A stretch of DNA of 64,000 nucleotides from Bacteroidetes bacterium MedPE-SWsnd-G2 (GTDB lineage Bacteria; Bacteroidota; Bacteroidia; Flavobacteriales; Flavobacteriaceae): positions 1-64,000 of the forward strand of contig MPDE01000010.1 of assembly GCA_001874335.1 (NCBI GenBank), given 5' to 3'. Both the position numbers and the translations under genes were made by a program. The notes below the pieces were generated by a model, which did not search any database, had not been told where the DNA came from, and saw nothing but the letters and a program-made list of their open reading frames with translations. This document shows, one piece after another, positions 19,300-27,530 of the stretch (positions are counted from its first letter, which is position 1; every line of letters begins with the position of its first letter).

Positions 19300-20529
19300 A
19301 TGAAAAACTACGCTTTAGCTATCCTTGCGTTATTAGTCCTTTATTCAGTAAATGCGCAGGAAACAATAATTTTTGATAATCAATCTTCAGTAATTACTAC
19401 TGCTGTGCCATTTATGTTAATTGCACCTGATGCAAGAGCAGCTGGTATGGGGGACTTAGGGGTTGCTACTTCGGTTGATGCATTTGCTTCTCACTGGAAT
19501 CCTTCTAAAACTGTATTCTCTGAGTACAAATCTGGATTAGGTGTGAGTTATACACCATATTTAAGTAAACTGGTAAATGATATCTCTATAGGTTATGTTA
19601 CCTATTATAATAGATTAAATGAAAGAAGTTCGTTTACGGCAAGTTTTAAGTATTTTAGTTTAGGTGAAATTGAAATTAGAGAAGATCAGTTTTCAGATCC
19701 GTTAATTGAAAAGCCAAACGAATTAACGATTGATGCGTCATATGCGTTAAGATTGGCTGACCAATTTTCAATGGCAGTATCTTTACGTTATTTAAGATCT
19801 GATTTAAGAATTCAAGCTGTTGACCAAACGGCAAATGCAGCAAGTTCAATTGCTGTAGATATTACAGGTTACTATCAAAGTGAAGAAGAAGCGTATAACG
19901 ATTTTAATGGTCGTTGGAGATTTGGTTTTGCTTTACAAAACTTAGGTCCTAAAATTAAATATGACGATAACGGACAAGAAAATTTCTTGCCGAGTACATT
20001 AAGATTAGGTGGTGGATTTGATTTTATTTTTGACGATTACAACAAATTATCTGTCACAGCTGAAGTTGCTAAATTATTGGTGCCTACGCCTCCAATTTAT
20101 GGTTTCGTTGATACTGATGGCGACGGTATGCAGAATGAAATAGATGATCCTAATACACCAGAGGATGAAAGAGAACCTACCATTATTGTGGAAGGAAAAG
20201 ATGATAATGTAAGTTTTGGGAAAGGATTGTTTCAATCCTTTGGAGATGCTCCAGGAGGATTTAGTGAAGAAATGAGTGAGTTTACTTGGGCATTAGGAGC
20301 AGAATACAACTATGATGATGCATTTATGTTTAGAGCCGGTTACTTTCATGAAAGTGAAGATAAAGGTGCTAGGCAGTTTTTTGCACTAGGAGCTGGGTTT
20401 AAGTACACTACTATTAATTTAGATTTATCATACCTATTTTCTGCTTCAAAGGTGCAAAGTCCTTTAGAAAACACATTGAGATTTACGCTTACTTTTAATT
20501 TTGGAGACGGTGAGTACCAAGAATATTAG
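19300..20529 (+). CDS. porV: Type IX secretion outer-membrane protein PorV (LptO)
   Basis: Outer-membrane beta-barrel of the FadL fold that shuttles secreted cargo from the translocon to PorU. A signal peptide (1-20, ending VNAQ) is followed by AVPFMLIAPDARAAGMGDLGVA, the family's characteristic start. The rest alternates short amphipathic strands and ends in aromatic-rich strands (LRFTLTFNFGDGEYQEY), as expected of a barrel. Length is 409. It sits 66 bp after porU but has its own promoter, and an intrinsic terminator follows 21 bp after the stop. Confidence 0.95.
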   Translation: MKNYALAILALLVLYSVNAQETIIFDNQSSVITTAVPFMLIAPDARAAGMGDLGVATSVDAFASHWNPSKTVFSEYKSGLGVSYTPYLSKLVNDISIGYVTYYNRLNERSSFTASFKYFSLGEIEIREDQFSDPLIEKPNELTIDASYALRLADQFSMAVSLRYLRSDLRIQAVDQTANAASSIAVDITGYYQSEEEAYNDFNGRWRFGFALQNLGPKIKYDDNGQENFLPSTLRLGGGFDFIFDDYNKLSVTAEVAKLLVPTPPIYGFVDTDGDGMQNEIDDPNTPEDEREPTIIVEGKDDNVSFGKGLFQSFGDAPGGFSEEMSEFTWALGAEYNYDDAFMFRAGYFHESEDKGARQFFALGAGFKYTTINLDLSYLFSASKVQSPLENTLRFTLTFNFGDGEYQEY

Positions 20530-20550
20530 TAGATTAAAATAAAGCAAAAC

Positions 20551-20588
20551 AAAAAACTATTACTTAACTTAGGTGATAGTTTTTTTGT
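20551..20588 (+). terminator. Intrinsic terminator after porV
   Basis: AAAAAACTATTAC pairs with GTGATAGTTTTTT (one G-T) around an AT loop, ending in a T run at 20580-20586. It separates porV from cdd. Confidence 0.75.
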
Positions 20589-20618
20589 TTTAATACCATA
20601 GGTAAACCAATTTTAATT

Positions 20619-21101
20619 ATGAAAACGGTAAAAATAGAATCGATTTTAGAAGTTTTTGATAGTATCGTCGAATTACCAGAGTATGTAAGAGATTTAATGA
20701 AGGAAGCTGCCGAGGCTAGAAAAAGGGCTTATGCACCCTATTCTAAGTTTAGTGTAGGTGCAGCTTTAATATTAGATAATAATAAAGTAGTAACAGGAAA
20801 TAATCAAGAAAATGCATCTTATCCTTCTGGATTATGTGCAGAGCGCACGGCTATTTATTATGCGGGTTCTCAATACCCTGATGCAAAGGTTGTGATAATG
20901 GCTTTGACAGCCGGTTCTCAGTCAGATGTGAATACAGAGCCTATTCCGCCTTGTGGTGCTTGTCGTCAAGCGATATCAGAATATGAGGTGAAGCAAGAAG
21001 CTCCGATAGAAATTTATTTTATGGGAGAAACAGGAAAAGTGGTAAGGTCAAAATCCTTGGCCAACCTGTTACCACTCATTTTTGATAAAACTTACCTATA
21101 A
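20619..21101 (+). CDS. cdd: Cytidine deaminase
   Basis: Zinc enzyme that hydrolyses cytidine and deoxycytidine to uridine forms in pyrimidine salvage. Typical zinc and proton-shuttle motifs are seen: CAERTAIYYA (Cys plus catalytic Glu) and PPCGACRQAISE (two more zinc Cys). The YAPYSKFSVGAAL N-terminal block is the substrate site. At 160 residues it belongs to the homotetrameric class. Stands alone between two terminator/promoter boundaries. Confidence 0.95.
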   Translation: MKTVKIESILEVFDSIVELPEYVRDLMKEAAEARKRAYAPYSKFSVGAALILDNNKVVTGNNQENASYPSGLCAERTAIYYAGSQYPDAKVVIMALTAGSQSDVNTEPIPPCGACRQAISEYEVKQEAPIEIYFMGETGKVVRSKSLANLLPLIFDKTYL

Positions 21102-21154
21102 CGTTTTCGTTTAAATTTAACCAATTAGTGTTTTTTCATTACTAACTAATGTAG

Positions 21155-21162
21155 TATTTTTG
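21155..21162 (+). promoter_or_regulatory. -7 promoter element of pdhA
   Basis: TATTTTTG, a perfect TAnnTTTG, lies 29 nt before the pdhA ATG. No TTTG is seen at -33. Confidence 0.55.
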
Positions 21163-21191
21163 TATTTCGTTAATATAAACAAGTTATTTCG

Positions 21192-22190
21192 ATGCAAAAA
21201 ATCACAAAGGAGACGTACCTAAAGTGGTATGAAGATATGTTGTTCTGGAGAAAGTTTGAAGATAAGCTGGCAGCAGTTTATATTCAACAAAAGGTTAGAG
21301 GATTTCTTCATTTATATAATGGACAAGAAGCAGTATTAGCAGGAGCATTACATGCCATGGATTTGACCAAGGATAAAATGATTACAGCTTATCGTAACCA
21401 CGTACAACCAATAGGTATGGGTGTAGATCCAAAACGTGTTATGGCTGAGTTATTTGGTAAAGCTACTGGTACTTCTCAAGGGCTTGGTGGTTCAATGCAT
21501 ATATTTTCTAAGGAACATCGTTTTTATGGTGGTCACGGTATTGTTGGAGGTCAAATTCCTTTAGGAGCTGGGATTGCTTTTGGTGATAAATATCACGATA
21601 GTGATGCTGTAACAATTTGTTGTTTTGGTGATGGTGCAGCGAGACAAGGTTCTTTGCATGAAACCTTTAACCTTGCAATGTTATGGAAATTACCTGTGAT
21701 TTTTGTTTGTGAAAATAATGGTTACGCTATGGGTACCTCTGTAGAGCGTACTGCAAACCATTCAGATGTTTGGAAATTAGGTTTAGGATATGATATGCCT
21801 TGTGGCCCAGTTGACGGAATGAACCCTGTGAAAGTTGCTGAAGCTTTTGATGAAGCTATACAAAGAGCTAGAAGAGGTGATGGTCCAACATTCTTAGAAT
21901 TAAAAACATATCGATATAGAGGTCATTCAATGAGTGATGCTCAACATTATAGAACGAAAGACGAAGTAGAAGAATACAAGAAGATTGACCCAATAAAACA
22001 GGTTAAAGACGTGATCTTAGAAGAAGGTTATGCTTCTGAAGATGAAATTAAAACCATCGATGCTCGTGTTAAAGACTTAGTAAGTGAGTGCGAGAAATTT
22101 GCAGACGAATCTCCATTCCCAGATAAGAACGTAATGTACGATGTGGTTTACCAACAAGAAGATTATCCGTTTATACAACATAAATTATAA
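21192..22190 (+). CDS. pdhA: Pyruvate dehydrogenase E1 component, alpha subunit
   Basis: Thiamine-diphosphate-dependent alpha subunit that decarboxylates pyruvate and, with E1-beta, passes the acetyl group to the E2 lipoyl arm. The ThDP motif GDGAARQGSLHETFNLAMLW and ENNGYAMGTS, and the phosphorylation-loop-like block YRYRGHSMSDAQHYRTKDE, are clear over 332 residues. The partner beta subunit is not encoded in this window. The E2 gene follows after 3 bp, so these two are one operon. Confidence 0.95.
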   Translation: MQKITKETYLKWYEDMLFWRKFEDKLAAVYIQQKVRGFLHLYNGQEAVLAGALHAMDLTKDKMITAYRNHVQPIGMGVDPKRVMAELFGKATGTSQGLGGSMHIFSKEHRFYGGHGIVGGQIPLGAGIAFGDKYHDSDAVTICCFGDGAARQGSLHETFNLAMLWKLPVIFVCENNGYAMGTSVERTANHSDVWKLGLGYDMPCGPVDGMNPVKVAEAFDEAIQRARRGDGPTFLELKTYRYRGHSMSDAQHYRTKDEVEEYKKIDPIKQVKDVILEEGYASEDEIKTIDARVKDLVSECEKFADESPFPDKNVMYDVVYQQEDYPFIQHKL

Positions 22191-22193
22191 GCT

Positions 22194-23789
22194 ATGGCAG
22201 AAATTATTACCATGCCTCGATTGAGTGATACAATGGAAGAGGGGACAGTAGCGTCTTGGTTAAAAAATGTAGGTGATAAAATTGAAGAAGGAGATATTCT
22301 TGCTGAGATTGAAACTGATAAAGCCACGATGGAATTTGAATCTTTTCATGAAGGTACCTTATTACATATTGGAGTACAAGAGGGTGAAACTACAAAAGTT
22401 GATGCCTTATTAGCTATAATTGGTGATGAAGGTGAAGATATATCAGCTCTTTTAAATGGAAATGATGCAGTTGCATCTGAAGCCAATGAAGAAAATACCG
22501 AGGTTGTTGAAGCAGCGGTTGAAACAGTCGAAGTTCCTGATGGTGTAGTTGTGGTTACAATGCCAAGACTAAGTGATACCATGGAAGAAGGTACTGTAGC
22601 CTCTTGGTTGAAAAATGTAGGTGATGTTGTTGAAGAAGGCGATATATTGGCCGAAATTGAAACAGATAAAGCTACAATGGAGTTTGAATCTTTCAATGCA
22701 GGTACTTTATTATATGTTGGCTTACAAGCTGGAGAATCTGCTAAAGTAGACGATCTACTGGCTATTATCGGCCCGGCTGGTACAGATGTATCTAAAGTAG
22801 CATCTAATTTTTCTGTGGCAGGAACTGCTGAGTCAGCTGTCAAGGAAGAGGTAAAAGCTCCTAAAGTAGAAACGGTAAAGGTTGCAGAGCCAGTAAAACA
22901 AGCGGCACCTGCGGTTACTAATTCAACTAATGGTCGAATTTTTGCTTCACCTTTAGCTAAAAAAATAGCAGAAGAAAAGGGAATTGATTTAAGCCAAGTA
23001 AGTGGTACTGGTGAAAATGGCAGAATTGTAAAGAAAGATATAGAAAACTATAAACCGGTAGCAGCAAGTGCTACTGCATCAATGGCTAAATTTGTTCCTT
23101 CGGGACAAGAAGATTTTGATGAGGTTAAGCATTCTCAAATGAGAAAAGTTATTGCTAAACGATTATCAGAATCTAAGTTTACTGCACCTCACTACTATTT
23201 AGCGGTAGAGTTTGATATGGATAATGCGATTGCATTTAGACAGCAATTTAACTCTATTCCAGATACAAAAATTTCATTCAATGATATCGTAGTTAAAGCT
23301 TGTGCTTTGGCACTTAAGTTACATCCACAAGTTAATTCGCAGTGGCTTGATGATAGAATGAAATTAAACAATCACGTTCATGTAGGTGTGGCAGTGGCTG
23401 TTGAAGACGGATTGGTTGTGCCTGTGGTGAAGTTTGCAAATGAGCAATCATTACCTCAAATTGGTGCAGCAGTAAAAGATTATGCTGTAAGAGCAAGGTC
23501 TAAAAAATTGACGCCTCAAGAAATGGACGGCAGTACATTTACAATTTCTAATTTAGGAATGTTTGGTATAGAAAGTTTTACTTCTATCATAAACCAACCT
23601 AATTCAGCTATTTTATCAGTTGGATCAATAGTGCAAAAGCCAGTTGTGAAAAATGGACAAATAGTTGTTGGAAACACAATGAAATTAACTTTAGCGTGTG
23701 ACCATAGAACTGTAGATGGAGCCACTGGAGCTCAATTTTTACAAACTTTAAAAGGATTTATTGAAAATCCGGTTACAATGTTAGTATAA
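22194..23789 (+). CDS. pdhC: Pyruvate dehydrogenase E2 component (dihydrolipoamide acetyltransferase), two lipoyl domains
   Basis: Core acetyltransferase of the pyruvate dehydrogenase complex. Two lipoyl domains occupy residues 1-80 and 118-195, with lipoate-accepting Lys43 and Lys159 in identical ETDKATMEFES contexts. After a flexible Ala/Val/Lys-rich linker comes the E1/E3-binding domain (RIFASPLAKKIAEEKGIDLS, about 244-263) and a catalytic domain (300-531) with DHRTVDGATGAQF. The gene is 3 bp after pdhA. It ends with a hairpin terminator, so an E3 gene is not part of this operon. Confidence 0.95.
   Translation: MAEIITMPRLSDTMEEGTVASWLKNVGDKIEEGDILAEIETDKATMEFESFHEGTLLHIGVQEGETTKVDALLAIIGDEGEDISALLNGNDAVASEANEENTEVVEAAVETVEVPDGVVVVTMPRLSDTMEEGTVASWLKNVGDVVEEGDILAEIETDKATMEFESFNAGTLLYVGLQAGESAKVDDLLAIIGPAGTDVSKVASNFSVAGTAESAVKEEVKAPKVETVKVAEPVKQAAPAVTNSTNGRIFASPLAKKIAEEKGIDLSQVSGTGENGRIVKKDIENYKPVAASATASMAKFVPSGQEDFDEVKHSQMRKVIAKRLSESKFTAPHYYLAVEFDMDNAIAFRQQFNSIPDTKISFNDIVVKACALALKLHPQVNSQWLDDRMKLNNHVHVGVAVAVEDGLVVPVVKFANEQSLPQIGAAVKDYAVRARSKKLTPQEMDGSTFTISNLGMFGIESFTSIINQPNSAILSVGSIVQKPVVKNGQIVVGNTMKLTLACDHRTVDGATGAQFLQTLKGFIENPVTMLV
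22212..22772 (+). repeat. Tandem lipoyl-domain duplication inside pdhC
   Basis: Codons 7-77 (22212-22424) and 123-193 (22560-22772) encode 71-residue blocks that match at 60 positions by hand count, without gaps. At DNA level many third positions differ, so this is an old duplication held by selection and not a recent copying event. Confidence 0.9.
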
Positions 23790-23817
23790 GTTTGAAATAA
23801 AACAGATTACATATATT

Positions 23818-23848
23818 TAAAAATCCCACAGTTAGCGGGATTTTTTTA
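23818..23848 (+). terminator. Intrinsic terminator of pdhA-pdhC
   Basis: AAATCCC pairs with GGGATTT around a 9-nt loop, followed by a run of seven T. The last T overlaps the -7 element of the next gene. Confidence 0.78.
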
Positions 23849-23854
23849 TCTTTA
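23847..23854 (+). promoter_or_regulatory. -7 promoter element of the M28 peptidase operon
   Basis: TATCTTTA, one base from consensus, immediately follows the pdhC terminator and is 19 nt ahead of the ATG at 23874. Confidence 0.5.
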
Positions 23855-23873
23855 GAACCAAACAAAAAACACT

Positions 23874-24818
23874 ATGAAATTACTATTAAAACTATCAGTT
23901 TTTATTATTACCATATCTGGATTTAGCCAAGTTGCAAAAGATAAGATTACTGCAGTTAGCAGTGAAACATTGGAGGAATTGGTAACTGTATTAGCTTCCG
24001 ATGATCTTGCAGGAAGGAATACCGGTACCGAAGGTATTGCAGAGGCGGCTACTTTTATAGAATCTAAGTTTACAAAAATGGGAGTGAAACCTTATTTTGA
24101 AACTTATAGAGATAACTTTGTTGCTAAAGGAAACGATGCCTTTAATGTTGTTGCCTTTATTGAAGGGAATGATCCAAAATTGAAAGATGAGGTTGTAATT
24201 CTTGGAGCTCATTATGACCATATTGGTAAAGGTAGGGCAGTAGAAGGAGATTCAATCGCTAATGGTGCAAATGATAATGCTGCAGGGACAAGCGCTGTTA
24301 TGGCAATAGCAGAATATTTTTCTAAAACGAAATCAAATAAAAGAAGTCTAATGTTTGCATTGTTTTCTGCTGAAGAAATGGGGCTTTTAGGATCTAAACA
24401 CTTGGCAACAAAATTGAAAAAGGAAGGTTTAAACCTTTATACAATGCTTAATTTCGAAATGATTGGTGTGCCTATGAAGGACAAAGATTATGATATGTAT
24501 TTATCAGGGTATGAGTTGTCTAATATGGGTGAAAAACTTAACGAGTATGTTGGTTTTAAATTGATTGGATTATTGCCAAAGGCAAAGGAATTTAGCTTGT
24601 TTAAGCGTTCTGATAACTATCCGTTTTATAAAGAGTTTAAATTGCCTTGTCAAACAGTGTCTACTTTTGATTTTACCAATTATGCATATTACCATCATGT
24701 AGATGATGAAGTAGAATTTATGGATTTTAATCACATGGCAGAGTTGGTGAATAAGGTCATTCCTGCAATAGAGGTTATGACTTCAACAGTAGATAAAGAA
24801 ATTGTAATGTATGAGTAA
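23874..24818 (+). CDS. Secreted M28-family zinc aminopeptidase
   Basis: A probable exported, two-zinc exopeptidase. Residues 1-18 look like a cleavable signal (IITISGFSQ). The metal-binding series is present: LGAHYDHIG (His/Asp), NGANDNAAGTSAV (bridging Asp), EEMGLLGS (catalytic and metal Glu), NFEMIG with Glu in the usual Asp place, and YYHHVDDE near the end. Length 314 is short for the family but complete for the catalytic domain alone. The natural substrate is not readable. It opens an operon: its last 8 bp overlap the SDR gene. Confidence 0.88.
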   Translation: MKLLLKLSVFIITISGFSQVAKDKITAVSSETLEELVTVLASDDLAGRNTGTEGIAEAATFIESKFTKMGVKPYFETYRDNFVAKGNDAFNVVAFIEGNDPKLKDEVVILGAHYDHIGKGRAVEGDSIANGANDNAAGTSAVMAIAEYFSKTKSNKRSLMFALFSAEEMGLLGSKHLATKLKKEGLNLYTMLNFEMIGVPMKDKDYDMYLSGYELSNMGEKLNEYVGFKLIGLLPKAKEFSLFKRSDNYPFYKEFKLPCQTVSTFDFTNYAYYHHVDDEVEFMDFNHMAELVNKVIPAIEVMTSTVDKEIVMYE

Positions 24819-25494
24819 AAACGTTGTAATTACAGGCACGAGCAGAGGAATAGGTTTTGAACTCGTAAAGATGTTTTCAGATCAAGGTCATAATGTTTTG
24901 GCCTTGTCAAGAAATGAAAAACCAATAGCAGAACTTAAGTTGAAAAACGTGACAGCAATGGCAATGGATTTAAGTGTTGCTTCTCAATATGATGCAGTTT
25001 GTGACTTTGTAAACACCAATTGGAATGCTGTTGATGTCTTGATAAATAATGCAGGTGTTCTCATAAATAAACCTTTTGAGGCGCTTGATATGTCAGATTT
25101 TGAAACCGTTTATAAAACTAATGTTTTTGGAGTCGCAGAATTAACTCGTAGGTTATTGGGAAACATGAGTTCATCGAGTCACGTGGTAACTATAAGTTCT
25201 ATGGGAGGTGTTCAAGGGAGTATGAAATTTCCAGGCTTGGCGGCTTATAGTTCAAGTAAGGCAGCGGTAATTACATTAACCGAGTTATGGGCTGAAGAGT
25301 ATAAAGAAAATGGTCCTTCATTTAATGTATTGGCTTTAGGTGCTGTGCAAACCGAAATGTTAGAAGAAGCGTTTCCAGGATATGTTGCTCCTAATTCGGC
25401 CGTTAGTATGGCAACTTATATTAATGAATTTTCTCTAAACGGGCATGCTTACTTTAACGGTAAACTTCTTCAAGTATCTTCAACAACACCCTAA
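24811..25494 (+). CDS. Short-chain dehydrogenase/reductase (SDR)
   Basis: NAD(P)-dependent oxidoreductase of unknown substrate. The cofactor motif GTSRGIGFEL (8-17), NNAGVL, the Ser in SSMGGVQG and the YSSSKAA catalytic Tyr/Lys pair are all intact, so it should be active. 227 residues, a compact classical SDR. ATGAGTAA is shared with the end of the M28 peptidase gene (8-bp overlap), and its stop codon overlaps the next start (TAATG), which points to translational coupling across all three genes. Confidence 0.9.
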   Translation: MSKNVVITGTSRGIGFELVKMFSDQGHNVLALSRNEKPIAELKLKNVTAMAMDLSVASQYDAVCDFVNTNWNAVDVLINNAGVLINKPFEALDMSDFETVYKTNVFGVAELTRRLLGNMSSSSHVVTISSMGGVQGSMKFPGLAAYSSSKAAVITLTELWAEEYKENGPSFNVLALGAVQTEMLEEAFPGYVAPNSAVSMATYINEFSLNGHAYFNGKLLQVSSTTP

Positions 25495-26129
25495 TGAGTA
25501 AGTATAAATGTATCATATTTGATTGTGATGGGGTATTAGTAGATAGTGAGCCCATAAGTAATGGCGTATTGGTAGATATGGCTAATAGTTATGGTGCAAA
25601 TATTGATTTGAAATATGCTTTAAAGCATTTTAAAGGCGGAACCATAAAGCGAGTAAAGGCGAGTATTGAAGGTTTGATAGAGGAAGAGTTGCCTGTTTCT
25701 TTTGAAGCGGATTATAGGGCATTGAGTTACCAAGCATTTAAAGAAAAGGTTACACCTGTATCAGGGATAAAGGAAGTTTTAGAATCTTTAGAAATCCCGT
25801 ATTGTGTAGCTTCAAGTGGGCCAGTACCAAAGATTAAATTAAATCTCGAACTTACCGGCTTGTTTTCTTTTTTTGGGCAAAACATTTTTAGTTGTTATAC
25901 CATAGAAAAATGGAAACCAGATCCTGCAATATTTACTTTGGCAGCTAAAACTATGGGCTTTTCAAATAGTGAATGTCTTGTGATTGAAGATAGTATAACA
26001 GGTGTGCAAGCTGCAATAAATGGAGGCTTTGATGTGTTTGGTTATACGGCTCATGATTACAATAATGAGCTTTCAGAAAAATGCACTAATACCTTTAGTG
26101 ATATGAGAGATTTAATTAGGCTTCTTTAA
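25494..26129 (+). CDS. HAD-superfamily phosphatase, beta-phosphoglucomutase-like
   Basis: Cytoplasmic hydrolase or mutase acting on a sugar phosphate or similar substrate. Motif I is IIFDCDGVLVDSEP (8-20), with the nucleophile Asp; VASSGP is motif II; the Lys/Pro of KWKPDPAIF is motif III; and IEDSITGVQAA holds the motif IV acids. A helical cap follows motif I (subfamily I). 211 residues. Third in the M28-SDR-HAD operon, and its last 14 bp overlap the convergent methyltransferase gene. Confidence 0.88.
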   Translation: MSKYKCIIFDCDGVLVDSEPISNGVLVDMANSYGANIDLKYALKHFKGGTIKRVKASIEGLIEEELPVSFEADYRALSYQAFKEKVTPVSGIKEVLESLEIPYCVASSGPVPKIKLNLELTGLFSFFGQNIFSCYTIEKWKPDPAIFTLAAKTMGFSNSECLVIEDSITGVQAAINGGFDVFGYTAHDYNNELSEKCTNTFSDMRDLIRLL

Positions 26130-26868
26130 TTGGTTTTTTTGCTAATAAAATATACTCAGGAGTAGCTAGGCCATATTTATTTTTTTTATCATTTTCAAAC
26201 TTCAAACAGGACACCTGGAACCCTTTTTGTTCTAATCGATTTTGAAGTCCTTCGACACTGTATACTCTCACATGATCATCTTGTCCAAAATGTAAACTTC
26301 TGTCCTCAGGAGTTACTATTTTAGGATCTTCGTAAATGTCACCATCCTTAAAAGGGGTTTGAAGGATACAAGTTCCTCCGGGTTTCAGTATTCTATAAAG
26401 TTCTGATATGGCTGTATGATCCTCTGTAATATGCTCTAAAATATGATAACAAATAATGGTGTTATAACAATTGTCTGCTTCCTCAATAGCTGTAATATCT
26501 AAGTTTTTGTCAGCTTGAAATTCTCCAACAAAATCTGATGTTACGTAATCAATATTTGAAATATTACTGAGTTTTCTGTTTAAGGCTCTTGAAGGTGAAA
26601 AATGTAAAATTTTAGAATCAGTTGTTATAAAATCAGATTTTAAAACATTCCAAAGCCTTCTATTTCGAGAGATGCTTCCGCATTTAGGACAGAGTTTTCC
26701 CCCGCGATCATCATTGATAAACAAGCGTAAACCAGTATCACATAGATTGCATTTGTAAAGGGAGCCTTTGTAAATTAAGGCGTAAATACGTCTAAATACA
26801 ACTTCGTTTGAAGCGATAAAGCGATCGGGTAAAAGAAACTTAACAACGGATTTTAATTGGCGATACAT
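26116..26868 (-). CDS. SAM-dependent methyltransferase with N-terminal zinc ribbon
   Basis: A class I methyltransferase-like protein. Residues 36-70 contain a zinc-ribbon CNLC...CPKCGS with Cys40, 43, 60 and 63. The methyltransferase region runs about 90-245. The usual Gly-rich SAM loop is not typical here (ILHFSPSRALNRKL), but TIICYHILEHI (motif of Methyltransf_11), ELYRILKPGGTCILQTPF and the preceding Asp-rich strand fit. Total 250. Substrate unknown. Its 3' end overlaps the HAD gene by 14 bp, and no terminator is visible between them. The start at 26868 is an ATG 61 bp from the divergent SprT-like gene. Confidence 0.78.
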   Translation of the reverse strand: MYRQLKSVVKFLLPDRFIASNEVVFRRIYALIYKGSLYKCNLCDTGLRLFINDDRGGKLCPKCGSISRNRRLWNVLKSDFITTDSKILHFSPSRALNRKLSNISNIDYVTSDFVGEFQADKNLDITAIEEADNCYNTIICYHILEHITEDHTAISELYRILKPGGTCILQTPFKDGDIYEDPKIVTPEDRSLHFGQDDHVRVYSVEGLQNRLEQKGFQVSCLKFENDKKNKYGLATPEYILLAKKPIKEA

Positions 26869-26917
26869 CTAAAAATAATATGTACAATAATAAGCCAAAA
26901 AATTAAGACTTACTTTC

Positions 26918-26925
26918 TATTTTTG
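26918..26925 (+). promoter_or_regulatory. -7 element abutting the SprT-like start
   Basis: TATTTTTG, a perfect TAnnTTTG, ends 4 nt before the ATG at 26930. A transcript from it should start at or within a base or two of the start codon. Confidence 0.55.
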
Positions 26926-26929
26926 TGCT

Positions 26930-27529
26930 ATGACTAATAATTTGTCCCAGTTTATTCCCGAAAATGCAATTGTTTATGTTTCTAATTTATTAGAACATGA
27001 TAAATTGGTTTTAAAGCCAAAATCAGAACGCAAAACACGGCATGGTGATTTTAGAGAAATGCCAAATGGAGAATTTCAAATAACGGTCAATACAAATTTA
27101 AATCAATATCGATTTTTAATTACACTTGTTCATGAAATTGCACATTTTGAGGCTTATTTAAAATTCGGAAAACAAATTAAGCCTCACGGAAAAGAGTGGA
27201 AGTTCACCTTTAAAACTTTGATGTTACCTTTGTTAAATCCAGAAGTTTTTCCTGTAGATTTACTCCCGGTTTTAGCAAAACATTTTTTGAACCCAAAAGC
27301 ATCCAGTGATTCTGATCATAAATTAGCTTTTGCATTGAAACAATTTGACCCTCCCAATGGTAAAACTTATATATTTGAAGTACCTTTAGGGGCGCATTTT
27401 AAGCTTCATAATAAAAGAGTTTTTAAAATGGGAGCCAAGCGCGTTAAGCGCTTCGAAGCTCAAGAGGTAAGTACGGGTAAATTATATCTTTTTAACCCAA
27501 ATGCCGAGGTAGAATTATTAGAAAAATAG
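26930..27529 (+). CDS. SprT-like zinc metalloprotease domain protein
   Basis: A member of the SprT/Spartan-like fold. The zinc-protease motif HEIAH is at 68-72 (VHEIAHFEAYL), with a further His at HGKEWK (about 85) as a likely third ligand. The C-terminal zinc-ribbon of Spartan-type proteins is not seen, but a basic region (KRVFKMGAKRVKRFEAQ) is present. 199 residues. What it cleaves is unknown; the fold in eukaryotes acts on DNA-protein crosslinks. The stop is 1 bp before manC, so they are an operon, though their jobs appear unrelated. Confidence 0.82.
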   Translation: MTNNLSQFIPENAIVYVSNLLEHDKLVLKPKSERKTRHGDFREMPNGEFQITVNTNLNQYRFLITLVHEIAHFEAYLKFGKQIKPHGKEWKFTFKTLMLPLLNPEVFPVDLLPVLAKHFLNPKASSDSDHKLAFALKQFDPPNGKTYIFEVPLGAHFKLHNKRVFKMGAKRVKRFEAQEVSTGKLYLFNPNAEVELLEK

Positions 27530-27530
27530 T

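Noticed and set aside
22346-22843. A 165-residue minus-strand open frame opposite pdhC
   Set aside because: A shadow of the lipoyl domains; Ser/Thr/Val-rich low complexity that follows from the complement.
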